Of a DNA stretch of 64,000 bases, positions 1 to 8,357 are shown in pieces. The position numbers and the translations under genes were made by a program. The stretch is taken from NCBI RefSeq assembly GCF_936925435.1, contig NZ_CAKZHQ010000024.1:124001-188000 (forward strand), read 5' to 3'. How positions within the stretch are numbered: the stretch's first letter is position 1; every line of letters starts with the position of its first letter. The notes below the pieces were generated by a model. That model saw only the letters and a list, made by a program, of their open reading frames with translations, did no database searches and was not told the origin of the DNA. This DNA is from an uncultured Ramlibacter sp. Lineage in GTDB: Bacteria; Pseudomonadota; Gammaproteobacteria; Burkholderiales; Burkholderiaceae_C.

Positions 1-820
1 CCGTGCCGGAGCCGACGATGCTGCCGGCGCGCACGTTGCGCGTCTTGCAGACGTGGGCGATCAGCTGGCCGAAGTGGAAGGTCATCTCCGGGCCGGCCTC
101 GCACATGCCGACCTTGCGGCCGTTCCAGCTGCTTTGCAAGGTGTTGGCCAGGCGCCCGCCCTCCCATGCATCGCCCAGTTCGTCGGGCGTGACGGCCACA
201 GGGCTGAAGGCCGTGGCCGGCTTGCTCTGGAAGAAGCCGAAGCCCTTGGCCAGTTCGGCCGGGATCAGGTTGCGCAAGGACACGTCGTTGGCCAGCAGCA
301 CCAGGCGGATGCCGTCCAGCGCCTGCTCGGGCGACGTGCCCATGGCGACGTCGCCGGTGATGACGGCGATCTCGGCCTCGAAGTCGATGCCGAAGGCCTC
401 GCTGGGCACGACCACGTCGTCGCAGGGGCCGATGAAGTCGTCGCTGCCGCCCTGGTACATCAGCGGGTCTTCGTAGAAAGTCTGGGGCACCTCGCTGCTG
501 CGCGCCGCGCGCACCAGCTCCACATGGTTGATGTAGGCCGAGCCGTCGACCCACTGGTAGGCGCGCGGCAGCGGTGCCATGCACTGGGCCGGATCGAAGG
601 GAAAGGCGTGGCGCGCCCTGGACGGGGACGAGGCGCCGTCGCCAGCGCGGTTCAAGGCCTCGTACAGGTCCTGCAGCTGCGGCGAAATGAAGCCCCAGTC
701 GTCCAGCGCCTGCTGCAATTTGCCCGCAATGCCGGTCGCATAATGGGCCGTGCTCAGGTCACGCGAGACCACGACCAGCTGGCCATCGCGCGAACCATCC
801 TTGTACGTCGCAAGCTTCAT
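1..820 (-). CDS. fumarylacetoacetate hydrolase family protein (3' end outside window)
   Basis: About 273 N-terminal residues are visible; the C-terminus lies beyond base 1. The protein starts MKLATYKDGSRDG and has the family's acidic metal-site segment (IDFEAEIAVITGDV) and the later stretch NDVSLRNLIPAELAKGF. These enzymes use Mg2+ or Mn2+ to hydrolyse or decarboxylate beta-diketo or 2-oxo acids, usually late in catabolism of aromatic compounds, in the cytoplasm. The exact substrate cannot be told from sequence. The start at 820 gives the normal N-terminus of the longer FAH subfamily. The gene is divergent from an IclR regulator across a 100-bp gap, which suggests that regulator controls it. 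Confidence 0.88.
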   Translation of the reverse strand, partial: MKLATYKDGSRDGQLVVVSRDLSTAHYATGIAGKLQQALDDWGFISPQLQDLYEALNRAGDGASSPSRARHAFPFDPAQCMAPLPRAYQWVDGSAYINHVELVRAARSSEVPQTFYEDPLMYQGGSDDFIGPCDDVVVPSEAFGIDFEAEIAVITGDVAMGTSPEQALDGIRLVLLANDVSLRNLIPAELAKGFGFFQSKPATAFSPVAVTPDELGDAWEGGRLANTLQSSWNGRKVGMCEAGPEMTFHFGQLIAHVCKTRNVRAGSIVGSGT

Positions 821-864
821 GGGAATTGCCTCGGATCAGGGCTTGCGCTACAGTCCGCCGGACC

Positions 865-900
865 ATTACGCATTGTGAAATGAATTTACCTAATCGTAAT
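865..900. promoter_or_regulatory. candidate IclR operator in divergent promoter
   Basis: The gap between the FAH-family gene and the IclR gene is much richer in A+T than its surroundings. It has an outer inverted repeat ATTACG (865-870)/CGTAAT (895-900) and an inner imperfect one, GTGAAAT/ATTTACC, around 875-889. IclR-family regulators commonly bind short A/T-rich palindromes in such divergent gaps. The assignment is inferred. Confidence 0.35.
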
Positions 901-920
901 TCTAGCGGAAGTCCCCTCCC

Positions 921-1697
921 ATGACGAAAGAACGCGCCGGCATCCAGTCGGTGGAAGTCGGCTTCGGCCTGCTCGATGTGCTGGCCAAGGCGCCGGGGCC
1001 GCTGATGCTGCGTGACCTGGCCGCCGCCGCCGGCATGAGCGCGGCCAAGGCGCACCGCTACCTGGTCAGCTTCCAGCGGCTGGAACTGGTCGCGCAGGAC
1101 GAGGGCACGCGCTACGACCTGGGGCCGGCCGCGCTCAAGCTGGGCCTGGCCTCGCTGTCGCGGCTGGACGCGATGCGGCTGGCGCGCGCGCGCATCGCCG
1201 CCCTGAGGCAGGACATAGGCCATACCCTGGCCCTGGCGGTCTGGGGCAACCACGGCCCGACCATCGTGCACTGGGAAGAGTCGCCGCAGGCGGTGACGGT
1301 GAACCTGCGCCTGGGCGACGTCATGCCGCTGCTGTCATCCGCCACCGGGCGCTGCTTTGCGGCCCATGCCTCGCGCGAAGCCATCGCCTCCATGCTCAAG
1401 GACGAGATCGCCCGCGCCCAGAAGCAGGGCCGCAGCGATGTGCCCTTGTCGCTGGCCCAGGCCCGTGCGGTGTTCGACGAGGTGCGCCAGCGTGGCGCGG
1501 CCCGCGTGGTCGACGTGTTGCTGCCGGGCATCGTGGGCTTTTGCGCGCCGGTGTTCGACTCCGATGGCCACATGGTGCTGGGCATGGTGGCCCTGGGCCC
1601 CAATGGCATTTTCGATGCGGCATGGGGCGGCGCGGTCGATGCGCCGTTGCGCGCGGCGGCGTCCCAGCTCTCCAGCGATCTGGGCCACGCGGGATGA
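921..1697 (+). CDS. IclR family transcriptional regulator
   Basis: 258 residues, the normal IclR length. An N-terminal winged helix-turn-helix lies at about residues 15-75 (LRDLAAAAGMSAAKAHRYL is the recognition region), followed by a GAF-like effector-binding domain to the C-terminus (around LPGIVGFCAPVFDSDGHMVL). IclR proteins act as dimers or tetramers that repress or activate a neighbouring catabolic gene and often themselves. The divergent FAH-family hydrolase is the obvious target. The stop overlaps the start of the following DUF3108 gene by ATGA, so the two are probably co-transcribed, though their functions look unrelated. Confidence 0.92.
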   Translation: MTKERAGIQSVEVGFGLLDVLAKAPGPLMLRDLAAAAGMSAAKAHRYLVSFQRLELVAQDEGTRYDLGPAALKLGLASLSRLDAMRLARARIAALRQDIGHTLALAVWGNHGPTIVHWEESPQAVTVNLRLGDVMPLLSSATGRCFAAHASREAIASMLKDEIARAQKQGRSDVPLSLAQARAVFDEVRQRGAARVVDVLLPGIVGFCAPVFDSDGHMVLGMVALGPNGIFDAAWGGAVDAPLRAAASQLSSDLGHAG

Positions 1698-2716
1698 ACT
1701 CCGGGCTGCGGTGGCGTCCGTTCGCGGCGCTGACCGCGGCAGTCACCGCCGCGCACCTGCTGGTCCTGCGCGCCGTGCCCGACGCCTTGCGGCCCGCCGA
1801 TGCCCCGGTGCTGCGCCTGGTCACCCGCAGCATCGAGGCTCCGGCACCGCCCTCCATCGCCGTACCAGAGGAAAAGCGGCCCGTAGCCCCCGTCAAACGG
1901 GCGCTGGCAGCTACAAAATCAATAGCGTCAGGAGCCTCCCCGCCGGCAGCAGCCACGCCGCAGGAAGCGCCGGCAACGCCGGTGCCGGTGGCGGCCGACG
2001 CCCTGCCACCGCCCGAAGCCGCAGCGCCGGCAGCGGGCGCTGCGCCACTGCGCGAGCGCACGGCGCCAGCCAGCGTCTTTGCCGTGCCTGGCTCGGTGCA
2101 GCTGCGCTACGCCGTCACGGCCCAGGCGCGCGGCGGCCTGTGGCAGGGCAAGGCACTGCTGGTTTGGCGCCACGACGGCAGCCAGTACGACAGCCGGCTG
2201 GAGATCAGCACCTTGCTGCTGCCCACCCGCGTGCAGCGCAGCACCGGCCGCATCGATGCCAGCGGCCTGGCGCCGCTGCGCTTTTCGGACAAGGCGCGCA
2301 GCGAGGAGGCCGCGCATTTCGAGCGCGACAGGGGCCGCATCGTCTTTAGCAGCAACCGGCCCGAAGCGCCCCTGCTGGCCGGCGCGCAGGACCGCCTGAG
2401 CGTGATGCTGCAACTGGGCGCCATGCTGGCCGGCGAACCGGCGAAGTACCCCGTCGCCACCACCATCGAAATCCAGACCGCCGGCACGCGCGATGCGGAG
2501 CTCTGGCTCTTCACCGTGCAGGAGAGCGAAGAGCTGCAATTGCCCGGCGGCCCACTGGCTGCCGTCAAGCTGCTGCGCAACCCGCGCAAGGAGTTCGACC
2601 AGACGGTGGAACTGTGGCTGGCTCCCGCCATGGACTACGTGCCCGTGCGCCTGCGTCTGACGCAAGCCAATGGCGATTGGCTGGACCTGCAGTGGTCGGC
2701 CACCGACAGGTTTTAG
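1694..2716 (+). CDS. DUF3108 domain protein with TonB-like N-terminus
   Basis: 340 residues from the ATG that overlaps the preceding stop. A single membrane segment (about residues 9-27) is followed by an Ala/Pro-rich linker (about 45-125), then a beta-rich DUF3108 domain ending in a stretch about conversion to LWLAPAMDYVPVRLRL. The layout (inner-membrane anchor, Pro-rich periplasmic spacer, folded C-terminal domain) resembles TonB-like envelope proteins. DUF3108 has no firmly known function; some members are envelope or polysaccharide-related. A 17-nt dispersed repeat at 1910-1926 lies inside the linker and is translated as part of ATKSIAS, which is tolerable there because the linker is unstructured. 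Confidence 0.8.
   Translation: MNSGLRWRPFAALTAAVTAAHLLVLRAVPDALRPADAPVLRLVTRSIEAPAPPSIAVPEEKRPVAPVKRALAATKSIASGASPPAAATPQEAPATPVPVAADALPPPEAAAPAAGAAPLRERTAPASVFAVPGSVQLRYAVTAQARGGLWQGKALLVWRHDGSQYDSRLEISTLLLPTRVQRSTGRIDASGLAPLRFSDKARSEEAAHFERDRGRIVFSSNRPEAPLLAGAQDRLSVMLQLGAMLAGEPAKYPVATTIEIQTAGTRDAELWLFTVQESEELQLPGGPLAAVKLLRNPRKEFDQTVELWLAPAMDYVPVRLRLTQANGDWLDLQWSATDRF
1910..1926. repeat. 17-nt dispersed repeat, copy in DUF3108 gene
   Basis: GCTACAAAATCAATAGC. It is one of nine 17-nt elements in the window with GCT...AGC ends and an A/T-rich core. It lies in the coding region for the Pro/Ala linker. Confidence 0.7.
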
Positions 2717-2760
2717 ACATCCTTTGGCCTACTGTGGGTTCCATACGAGGTCCGGAATGG

Positions 2761-2788
2761 CGAACCGGTCCACCTTGAAACCGGTTCG
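2761..2788. other. hairpin upstream of DUF3567 gene
   Basis: Perfect 9-bp arms (CGAACCGGT/ACCGGTTCG) around a 10-nt loop, in the 108-bp gap after the DUF3108 gene. No T-run follows, so it is either a weak terminator for the upstream gene or a leader structure for the next one. A short second palindrome, GCTATCTGTAGC, follows at 2794-2805. Confidence 0.45.
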
Positions 2789-2824
2789 AACGTTGCTATC
2801 TGTAGCAGCAGAAGGATGTACACA

Positions 2825-3097
2825 ATGCAAATGCTCTATGACTCCGACTCGTTTGTCGTCGTGCACATGCAGGCCAATGAACCTGTGGACGGCGAACCGG
2901 CACCTCGCCTGGCCCGGCATGGCTTCGAGATCGTCGACAAGCGCTCCAACAAGGAGGTCTATCTCGACGGCACCTGGGCCGAGGCCTTCCAGCGCCAGAT
3001 CACCGCCTGGCAGGCCAACACACCCACGCAGGAAGAAGTCGAAGAAACATTGGGCGGCTACGCCGAACTGGCGCAAAACCCGCTCGTGATGCACTGA
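2825..3097 (+). CDS. DUF3567 family protein
   Basis: 90 residues starting MQMLYDSDSFVVV. The start at 2825 is preferred over the ATG nine bases upstream because AGAAGGA at about 2809-2815 is then well spaced. The family is a small soluble betaproteobacterial protein with the conserved segments GFEIVDK and the C-terminal LAQNPLVMH pattern. Its function is unknown. It is monocistronic, with a hairpin upstream and a stem-loop repeat downstream. Confidence 0.85.
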   Translation: MQMLYDSDSFVVVHMQANEPVDGEPAPRLARHGFEIVDKRSNKEVYLDGTWAEAFQRQITAWQANTPTQEEVEETLGGYAELAQNPLVMH

Positions 3098-3104
3098 ATG
3101 GCCC

Positions 3105-3176
3105 CCACGCCAACTCACTACGTGTAGTTGTCTGCCCCCCGAGGGGGCCTCCGCGGCTAGGGGCGGCCCGTCGCCG
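3105..3176. repeat. Comamonadaceae-type intergenic stem-loop repeat
   Basis: Starts with CAACTCACTACGTGTAGTTG (a short hairpin), then GCCCCCCGAGGGGGC (C-run/G-run hairpin, about 3134-3148), then a GC-rich GGGGCGGCC segment. It lies between convergent genes (DUF3567 and the AbrB-type permease) and may terminate or stabilise both transcripts. I associate this motif type with Comamonadaceae intergenic repeats; a related cluster follows purU. Confidence 0.6.
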
Positions 3177-3177
3177 C

Positions 3178-4239
3178 TCATGGCTGTCGTAAGTAGAACC
3201 TGCGGTAGAGCGGCTCGACCAGCACCAGCACGGCCACCAGGCGGCAGACCTGGAAAGCGGTGACCACCGGCACCCCCAGTTGCAGCACCTTGGCGGTGAT
3301 GGCCATCTCGGCGATCCCGCCGGGTGAGGTGCCCAGGATCAGCGTGGCCGGATGCAGGCCCGTAAGCCACGCCAGCAGGCTCGCGAAGCCCGCGCACAGC
3401 GCGATCATCACCACCGTCCCCACCGCCACCGATGCCAGCCAGCGCGGCGCCGTGTGGACGAACTCGGCGCGAAAGCGCACACCCAGGCTGACACCGATCA
3501 CCAGCTGCGCCGCATTGGTCAGCCACTGCGGCACGGCCGACAGCTCGGTGCCCGTCATCGTCAAGCCCATGGCCACCAGCAGGGCGCCCATGAACCAGGG
3601 ATTGGCGCGGCCGGTCTTGTCCATCAGCCAAGCGCCTGCGCCCGTGGCCAGGGCCAGCAGGGCCAGGCCGGGCCACTGCACCTGGCGCGGGCCGGGCAGG
3701 GTGGCGTCCAGGCCGTGCAGGCCGCTGTAGGTGAAGGCAAAGGGGATCAGCAAGGTGACGATCAGCAGGCGCAGGCTGTGGGCCGCGGCAACCAGGTCGG
3801 TGCGGCCGCCCACGCGCTCGGCCAGCAAGGTCATCTCGGAAGCGCCGCCGATGGCGCCGGCGAAGTAGCTGGTGGCACGGCGCTCCTGGTCGGTGCCCGG
3901 CATGCGCCCTTCCAGGCTGCGCTGCAGCCAGCGGCCGGACAGCCAGCCCAGGCCCAGCGCCCAGGCGACGGCCAGGGCGATCGCCCACCACAGCGTGCCC
4001 ACCAGGGCCGTCACCTGCGGCGTGAAGTACAGGCCCAGCGCGGTACCGATGGTCCATTGGCCGGCATTGCGCAGCGGGCCCCAGCTTTGCGTGGGCGCAC
4101 CCAGCACCGAGGCCAGAGCGGTGGCGACCAGCGGACCAATCATCCAGGGCAGCGGTGTCTGGAGCCAGACGCACAACAGCGCGGCGGCCAGGGCCAGCGC
4201 CAGCGTGAGGGCCGTGCGTGCGGCGAAGTGAAAGGTCAT
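3178..4239 (-). CDS. AbrB family membrane protein (putative permease)
   Basis: 353 residues, nearly all hydrophobic, with about ten membrane segments arranged as two similar halves. The repeat marker is PWMIGPLVAT at about residue 31 and its counterpart TSPGGIAEMAITAK near residue 300. This is the family once misnamed 'ammonia monooxygenase' and often called AbrB-duplication. Its substrate is not established; it has no ammonia oxidation role. Some relatives sit near carboxylate transport genes. It stands alone on the minus strand, back to back with chaN. Confidence 0.85.
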   Translation of the reverse strand: MTFHFAARTALTLALALAAALLCVWLQTPLPWMIGPLVATALASVLGAPTQSWGPLRNAGQWTIGTALGLYFTPQVTALVGTLWWAIALAVAWALGLGWLSGRWLQRSLEGRMPGTDQERRATSYFAGAIGGASEMTLLAERVGGRTDLVAAAHSLRLLIVTLLIPFAFTYSGLHGLDATLPGPRQVQWPGLALLALATGAGAWLMDKTGRANPWFMGALLVAMGLTMTGTELSAVPQWLTNAAQLVIGVSLGVRFRAEFVHTAPRWLASVAVGTVVMIALCAGFASLLAWLTGLHPATLILGTSPGGIAEMAITAKVLQLGVPVVTAFQVCRLVAVLVLVEPLYRRFYLRQP

Positions 4240-4286
4240 GCGAAAGGGACGGGCATCGCGCGGGCGCGAGCCGCTAGTATCCCCGC

Positions 4287-5009
4287 ATGCACCGCGCCGC
4301 CGCTGTCATCCTGCTGTCGCTGCTGCTCGCCGCCTGCGCCATCCAGCCAGCGACCGAGCCGGTCGATGTGTTGCTGCTGGGCGAGCAGCATGACGCGCCT
4401 TCGCACCAGGAGCAGCATCGCCAGGCCGTCCAGGCGCTGGCCGACCAGGGCGCGCTGGCGGCGCTGGCGCTGGAGATGGCCGAGCAAGGCCGGTCCACCG
4501 CGGGCCTGGCGCGCGATGCCACCCCGGCTGCGGTGCAGGCCGCGCTGCAATGGAACGACAAGGCCTGGCCCTGGGCTGCCTATGGGCCGGCGGTGCTGGC
4601 GGCGGTGCGCGCCGGCGTGCCGGTGCTGGGCGCCAATCTGCCACGCAGCAGCATGCGCACCGCCATGGGCGACGCCACACTGGACCGCTTACTCTCGCCT
4701 GCCGCGCTGCAGGCCCAGCAGACGGAGATTCGCAGCGGCCACTGCGGCCTGCTGCCCGAAACCCAGATCCTGCCGATGACGCGCATCCAGCTGGCCCGCG
4801 ACCGCACCATGGCCCAGGTGCTGGCGCAGGCCGCCGTGCCCGGCAAGACCGTGGTGCTGCTGGCCGGCGCAGGCCATGTGGAGCCAGCCCTGGGCGTGCC
4901 CCAGCACCTGAGCGCCACGCTGCGCGTGCGCGCGCAACGCTGGCCGGCGCAGCCGCCCCAGAAGGACTATTGCGAGGAGCTGCGCCGCCAGATGGCGCCG
5001 GCGAAGTGA
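4287..5009 (+). CDS. ChaN family lipoprotein
   Basis: 240 residues. The signal peptide ends in lipobox LLAAC with lipidated Cys17. The conserved block VDVLLLGEQHDAPSHQEQH near residue 30 and ALEMAEQ near residue 65 are typical of ChaN-like (haem-binding/EreA-like) lipoproteins. ChaN of Campylobacter binds stacked haems on the outer membrane and supports iron uptake; transfer of that role here is inference. No haem receptor is nearby. The gene is convergent with the aminotransferase gene, with a strong hairpin over its stop. Confidence 0.85.
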   Translation: MHRAAAVILLSLLLAACAIQPATEPVDVLLLGEQHDAPSHQEQHRQAVQALADQGALAALALEMAEQGRSTAGLARDATPAAVQAALQWNDKAWPWAAYGPAVLAAVRAGVPVLGANLPRSSMRTAMGDATLDRLLSPAALQAQQTEIRSGHCGLLPETQILPMTRIQLARDRTMAQVLAQAAVPGKTVVLLAGAGHVEPALGVPQHLSATLRVRAQRWPAQPPQKDYCEELRRQMAPAK

Positions 5010-5022
5010 GGTCGCCGGCGCC
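4994..5022. terminator. GC-rich hairpin at convergent gene ends
   Basis: Perfect 11-bp arms GGCGCCGGCGA/TCGCCGGCGCC with a 7-nt loop. It spans the chaN stop codon in the 19-bp gap before the end of the aminotransferase gene. There is no U-run, so termination would be Rho-assisted or the hairpin would act by protecting the 3' end. Confidence 0.5.
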
Positions 5023-5028
5023 TGCGGT

Positions 5029-6360
5029 TCAGGCGTGCTTCTTGATCGAGTCCGCCAGCGTGTTGACCAGTGTGTCGATGTGCGACTTCTCGACGATGTA
5101 GGGCGGCGCGATCACCAGCACATCGCCGGCCGGGCGCACCAGCGCGCCCTTGTGGAAGCAGTCGATGAAGATGTCGTAGGCGCGCTTGCCCGGCGTGCCG
5201 GCAATGGGGGCGAGTTCCACCGCCGCGGCCAGGCCCAGGCTGCGGATGCCGATCACGTTGGGCAGGCCCTTGAAGGTGGAATGGAAGGCGTCGCCCAGCA
5301 CCTTGCCCATTTCGCCGGCGCGCTGGAACAGGTTCTCCTGCTTGAACAGGTCCAGGGTGGCAATCGCCGCGGCGCAGGACACCGGGTGGCCTGAGTAGGT
5401 GTAGCCGTGGAAGAACTCGATGACGTGCTCGGGCGCGTCGGTCTTCATCATGGCGTCGTACAGCTTGTCGCGGCAGATCACGCCGCCCAGCGGAATCACG
5501 CCGTTGGTCACGGCCTTGGCGAAGTTGAGCATGTCGGGCACCACGCCGTAGTAGTCGGCGCCGAAGTTCGTGCCCATGCGGCCAAAGCCGGTGATGACCT
5601 CGTCGAAGATCAGCAGGATGCCGTGCTTGTCGCAGATCTCGCGCAGGCGCTTCAGATAGCCCTTGGGCGGCAGGTACCAGCCGGCGCTACCGGCCACCGG
5701 CTCGACGATGATGGCCGCCACATTGGACGGGTCGTGCAGCGGCAGGATGCGGGTTTCCAGCTCGCTGAGGTAGTCCTCCTTGGACTCCGGTTCCTGGTTG
5801 TGGATGTAGGCGTTGGCCGGGTCGTGGATGAAGCGCATGTGGTCCACGCGCGGCAGCAGCGAGGTGCCGAACACCTTGCGGTTGGCCGGGATGCCGCCCA
5901 CGCTCATGCCGCCGAAGCCCACGCCGTGGTAACCCTTCTCGCGGCCGATGAAGATGTTGCGGTGGCCCTCGCCGCGGGCGCGGTGGTAGGCCAGGGCCAC
6001 CTTCATCGAGGTGTCGGCCGCTTCCGAGCCGGAGTTGCAGAACAGCACCTTGTTGAGGTCGCCGGGCGCCATCGCGGCGATCATCTCGGCGGCCTTGAAG
6101 GCCTTGTCGTTGCTGACCTGGAAGGCGGTGGCGTAATCCAGCGTGTCCAGCTGCTTCTTGATCGCCTCGTTGATCGTCGCGCGGCGGTGGCCGGCGCCCA
6201 CGCACCACAGGCTGGAGATGCCGTCGATGACCTTGCGGCCGTCGTGCGTGGTGAACTCCATGCCGTCGGCGCCGACGAAGACGCGCGGGTCCTTCTTGAA
6301 GCCGCGGTTGGGGGTGAAGGGCAACCACTGGTTGTCCATGTTGAAGTCGTTGAAGGCCAT
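5029..6360 (-). CDS. class III aminotransferase (omega-amino acid:pyruvate type)
   Basis: 443 residues starting MAFNDFNMDNQWLPFTPNR; AGGAG about 8 bases upstream supports this start over one seven codons earlier. It is a PLP fold-type I transaminase. Asp253 (FDEVITGFGRMG) would hold the pyridine nitrogen and Lys282 (NFAKAVTNG) would form the Schiff base. The N-terminal motif WLPFTPNRGFK is characteristic of beta-alanine/omega-amino acid:pyruvate transaminases, which convert beta-alanine or similar amines plus pyruvate to a semialdehyde plus alanine. The precise amine donor is not decidable here. Divergent from purU. Confidence 0.9.
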   Translation of the reverse strand: MAFNDFNMDNQWLPFTPNRGFKKDPRVFVGADGMEFTTHDGRKVIDGISSLWCVGAGHRRATINEAIKKQLDTLDYATAFQVSNDKAFKAAEMIAAMAPGDLNKVLFCNSGSEAADTSMKVALAYHRARGEGHRNIFIGREKGYHGVGFGGMSVGGIPANRKVFGTSLLPRVDHMRFIHDPANAYIHNQEPESKEDYLSELETRILPLHDPSNVAAIIVEPVAGSAGWYLPPKGYLKRLREICDKHGILLIFDEVITGFGRMGTNFGADYYGVVPDMLNFAKAVTNGVIPLGGVICRDKLYDAMMKTDAPEHVIEFFHGYTYSGHPVSCAAAIATLDLFKQENLFQRAGEMGKVLGDAFHSTFKGLPNVIGIRSLGLAAAVELAPIAGTPGKRAYDIFIDCFHKGALVRPAGDVLVIAPPYIVEKSHIDTLVNTLADSIKKHA

Positions 6361-6460
6361 GGCGGGGCTCCTGCTATGCAAAGGCGCAAAAGCCTATTCT
6401 GGCACCGCCGGGAAACCCGCCGCGGCAGTCAACAACGCCGCCTGCGACAATTCGAGGGCT

Positions 6461-7309
6461 ATGACCAACGCCTACATCCTGACCCTGTCCTGTCCCGACC
6501 GGCCCGGCATCGTGCATGCCGTGTCGGGTTTCCTGCTGGAACGCGGCGGCAACATCGAAGAAGCCGCCCAGTACAACGACCACGGCACCGGTCTGTTCTT
6601 CATGCGGGTGCAGTTCGCCTGCGGCCAGCTGACGTTCGAGGATCTCAAGGCGCAGCTGCAGTTCTTTGCCGAGCCCTTGCAGATGGTCTGGCAACTGCAC
6701 GCCACCGACCAGCCCATGCGCACCGTCATCCTGGTCAGCAAGGAAGGCCACTGCCTGAATGACCTGCTGTTCCGCTGGAAGAGCGGCCTGCTGCCGGTGC
6801 AGATCACGGCCATCATCTCCAACCACCGCGAGTTCTACCAGCTGGCGGCCAGCTACAACGTGCCCTTCCACCACATCCCGGTGACGGCGGCGACCAAGGC
6901 CCAGGCCGAGGCCAAGCAGTTCGAGATCATCCAGGCCGAGGGCGCCGAGCTGGTGGTGCTGGCGCGCTACATGCAGGTGCTGTCGGACGACCTGTGCCGC
7001 AAGCTCTCGGGCAAGGCCATCAACATCCACCACAGCTTTCTGCCCAGCTTCAAGGGCGCCAAGCCTTACTACCAGGCGCACGACCGCGGCGTCAAGCTGA
7101 TCGGCGCCACCGCCCACTACGTGACGGCCGACCTGGACGAAGGCCCCATCATCGAGCAGGACGTGGCCCGCGCCGACCACAGCAAGACGGTGGAAGGCCT
7201 GACGGCCATGGGCCGCGACACCGAGAGCCAGGTGCTGGCCCGCGCCGTCAAGTGGCACAGCGAGCACCGGGTGCTGCTCAATGGCCATAAAACCGTCATA
7301 TTCAAATGA
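6461..7309 (+). CDS. purU: formyltetrahydrofolate deformylase
   Basis: 282 residues. The N-terminal ACT domain (LSCPDRPGIVHAVSGFL, residues about 8-80) senses the methionine/glycine balance. The C-terminal formyl-transferase fold carries NIHHSFLPSFKGAKPY and TADLDEGPII, which contain the catalytic Asn-His-Asp set. It hydrolyses 10-formyl-THF to formate and THF, supplying formate for PurT-type purine synthesis and balancing one-carbon pools. Followed directly by a stem-loop repeat. Confidence 0.95.
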   Translation: MTNAYILTLSCPDRPGIVHAVSGFLLERGGNIEEAAQYNDHGTGLFFMRVQFACGQLTFEDLKAQLQFFAEPLQMVWQLHATDQPMRTVILVSKEGHCLNDLLFRWKSGLLPVQITAIISNHREFYQLAASYNVPFHHIPVTAATKAQAEAKQFEIIQAEGAELVVLARYMQVLSDDLCRKLSGKAINIHHSFLPSFKGAKPYYQAHDRGVKLIGATAHYVTADLDEGPIIEQDVARADHSKTVEGLTAMGRDTESQVLARAVKWHSEHRVLLNGHKTVIFK

Positions 7310-7310
7310 C

Positions 7311-7380
7311 CCCCCGAAGCGCCTACGGCGCCTCCCCCCAAGGGGGGCGCCACCAGCGGCCCGGCAAAGCCGGATCCGCG
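7311..7380. repeat. cluster of three hairpins after purU
   Basis: Three consecutive perfect hairpins: GCGCC-TAC-GGCGC (7319-7331), CCCCCC-AA-GGGGGG (7334-7347) and CCGGC-AAA-GCCGG (7361-7373), ending ATCCGCGG. It starts one base after the purU stop and precedes the LysR gene. This is a REP-like intergenic element of the type I associate with Comamonadaceae, probably an attenuator or 3'-end stabiliser. Confidence 0.7.
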
Positions 7381-7406
7381 GTGGCCCACTGAAAGACGTC
7401 GGCATC

Positions 7407-8276
7407 ATGACGGCGAGGATTCCGCCGATCCAGTGCCTGCTCACTTTCGAGACGCTGGCCCGGCTGCGCTCGGTCACGCTGGCGGCCGACGAGTTGCATG
7501 TGACGCCCAGCGCGGTGAGCCACCGTGTCCGCCAGCTCGAGCAGATCATCGGCACCAAGCTGTTCGGCCGCGCCGACTTTTCCCTGACCACCGAGGGCAG
7601 CGAGTACCTGGCCCATGTGCGCGAGGGCCTGGCCAGCCTGGAGCGCTTTCCGGGGCGCGATGGCGTCGGCACCAAACGCAAGCTGCGGGTGGCGGTGACG
7701 CCGACCTTCTCGCGCTCGGTGCTGATGCCGCGGCTGCGCGGCTTCATCGAGGCCTATCCCGAGATCGACCTGATGCTGCAGGTCTCCATCCCCCTGCTGG
7801 ACGTGGTGGCCGAGGACGCCGACCTGGTGGTGCGCTTTGGCACGGGCCGCTACGCCGACATGGAGCACCTGTGCCTGATGACCGACGAGGTCACGCCGCT
7901 GGCCTCGCCGGCCTACCTGCGCGAGAACGGGCCCTTCGACAGCATCGAGGAATTGCAGGCGGCCAAGCTGATCAAGAGCCCGCTGGAGCCCTGGCGCACC
8001 TGGTTCCTGGCCCATGGCGTGGACGCCGGAGAGCCGGGTGAAGGCTCGTCCTTCAACGACATCGGCCTGATGTGCGACGCCGCGGCCCAGGGTCTGGGCA
8101 TCGCCCTGGTGCGCCTGAAGCTGGGCCAGCCCTGGCTGGACAACGGCTCGCTCGAGCGGATCTCGCCGCGCAACGTGCCCAGCCCGCATGCCCACTACCT
8201 GTGCTGGCGCACCGGCGCCATGGACCGCTGGGAGTGCGCGGCCTTTGCCGACTGGCTGAAGAAAAGCCTGGGCTAG
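7407..8276 (+). CDS. LysR family transcriptional regulator
   Basis: 289 residues. The N-terminal winged helix (ADELHVTPSAVSHRVRQLEQ, residues about 30-50) is followed by a periplasmic-binding-protein-like effector domain; the late VRLKLGQPWLDNGSLERIS segment is typical of the GcvA-like subgroup. LysR proteins usually control a divergent neighbour, but here the upstream gene (purU) points the same way, so the target cannot be guessed from position. Confidence 0.9.
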   Translation: MTARIPPIQCLLTFETLARLRSVTLAADELHVTPSAVSHRVRQLEQIIGTKLFGRADFSLTTEGSEYLAHVREGLASLERFPGRDGVGTKRKLRVAVTPTFSRSVLMPRLRGFIEAYPEIDLMLQVSIPLLDVVAEDADLVVRFGTGRYADMEHLCLMTDEVTPLASPAYLRENGPFDSIEELQAAKLIKSPLEPWRTWFLAHGVDAGEPGEGSSFNDIGLMCDAAAQGLGIALVRLKLGQPWLDNGSLERISPRNVPSPHAHYLCWRTGAMDRWECAAFADWLKKSLG

Positions 8277-8357
8277 GCCGGCGCGGCCACGCCCGCGTTG
8301 TTATCAAGTTGTCACGGAAGCTGCAGATGATGGGCGGTTTATCTGCCCGCACAGCCC

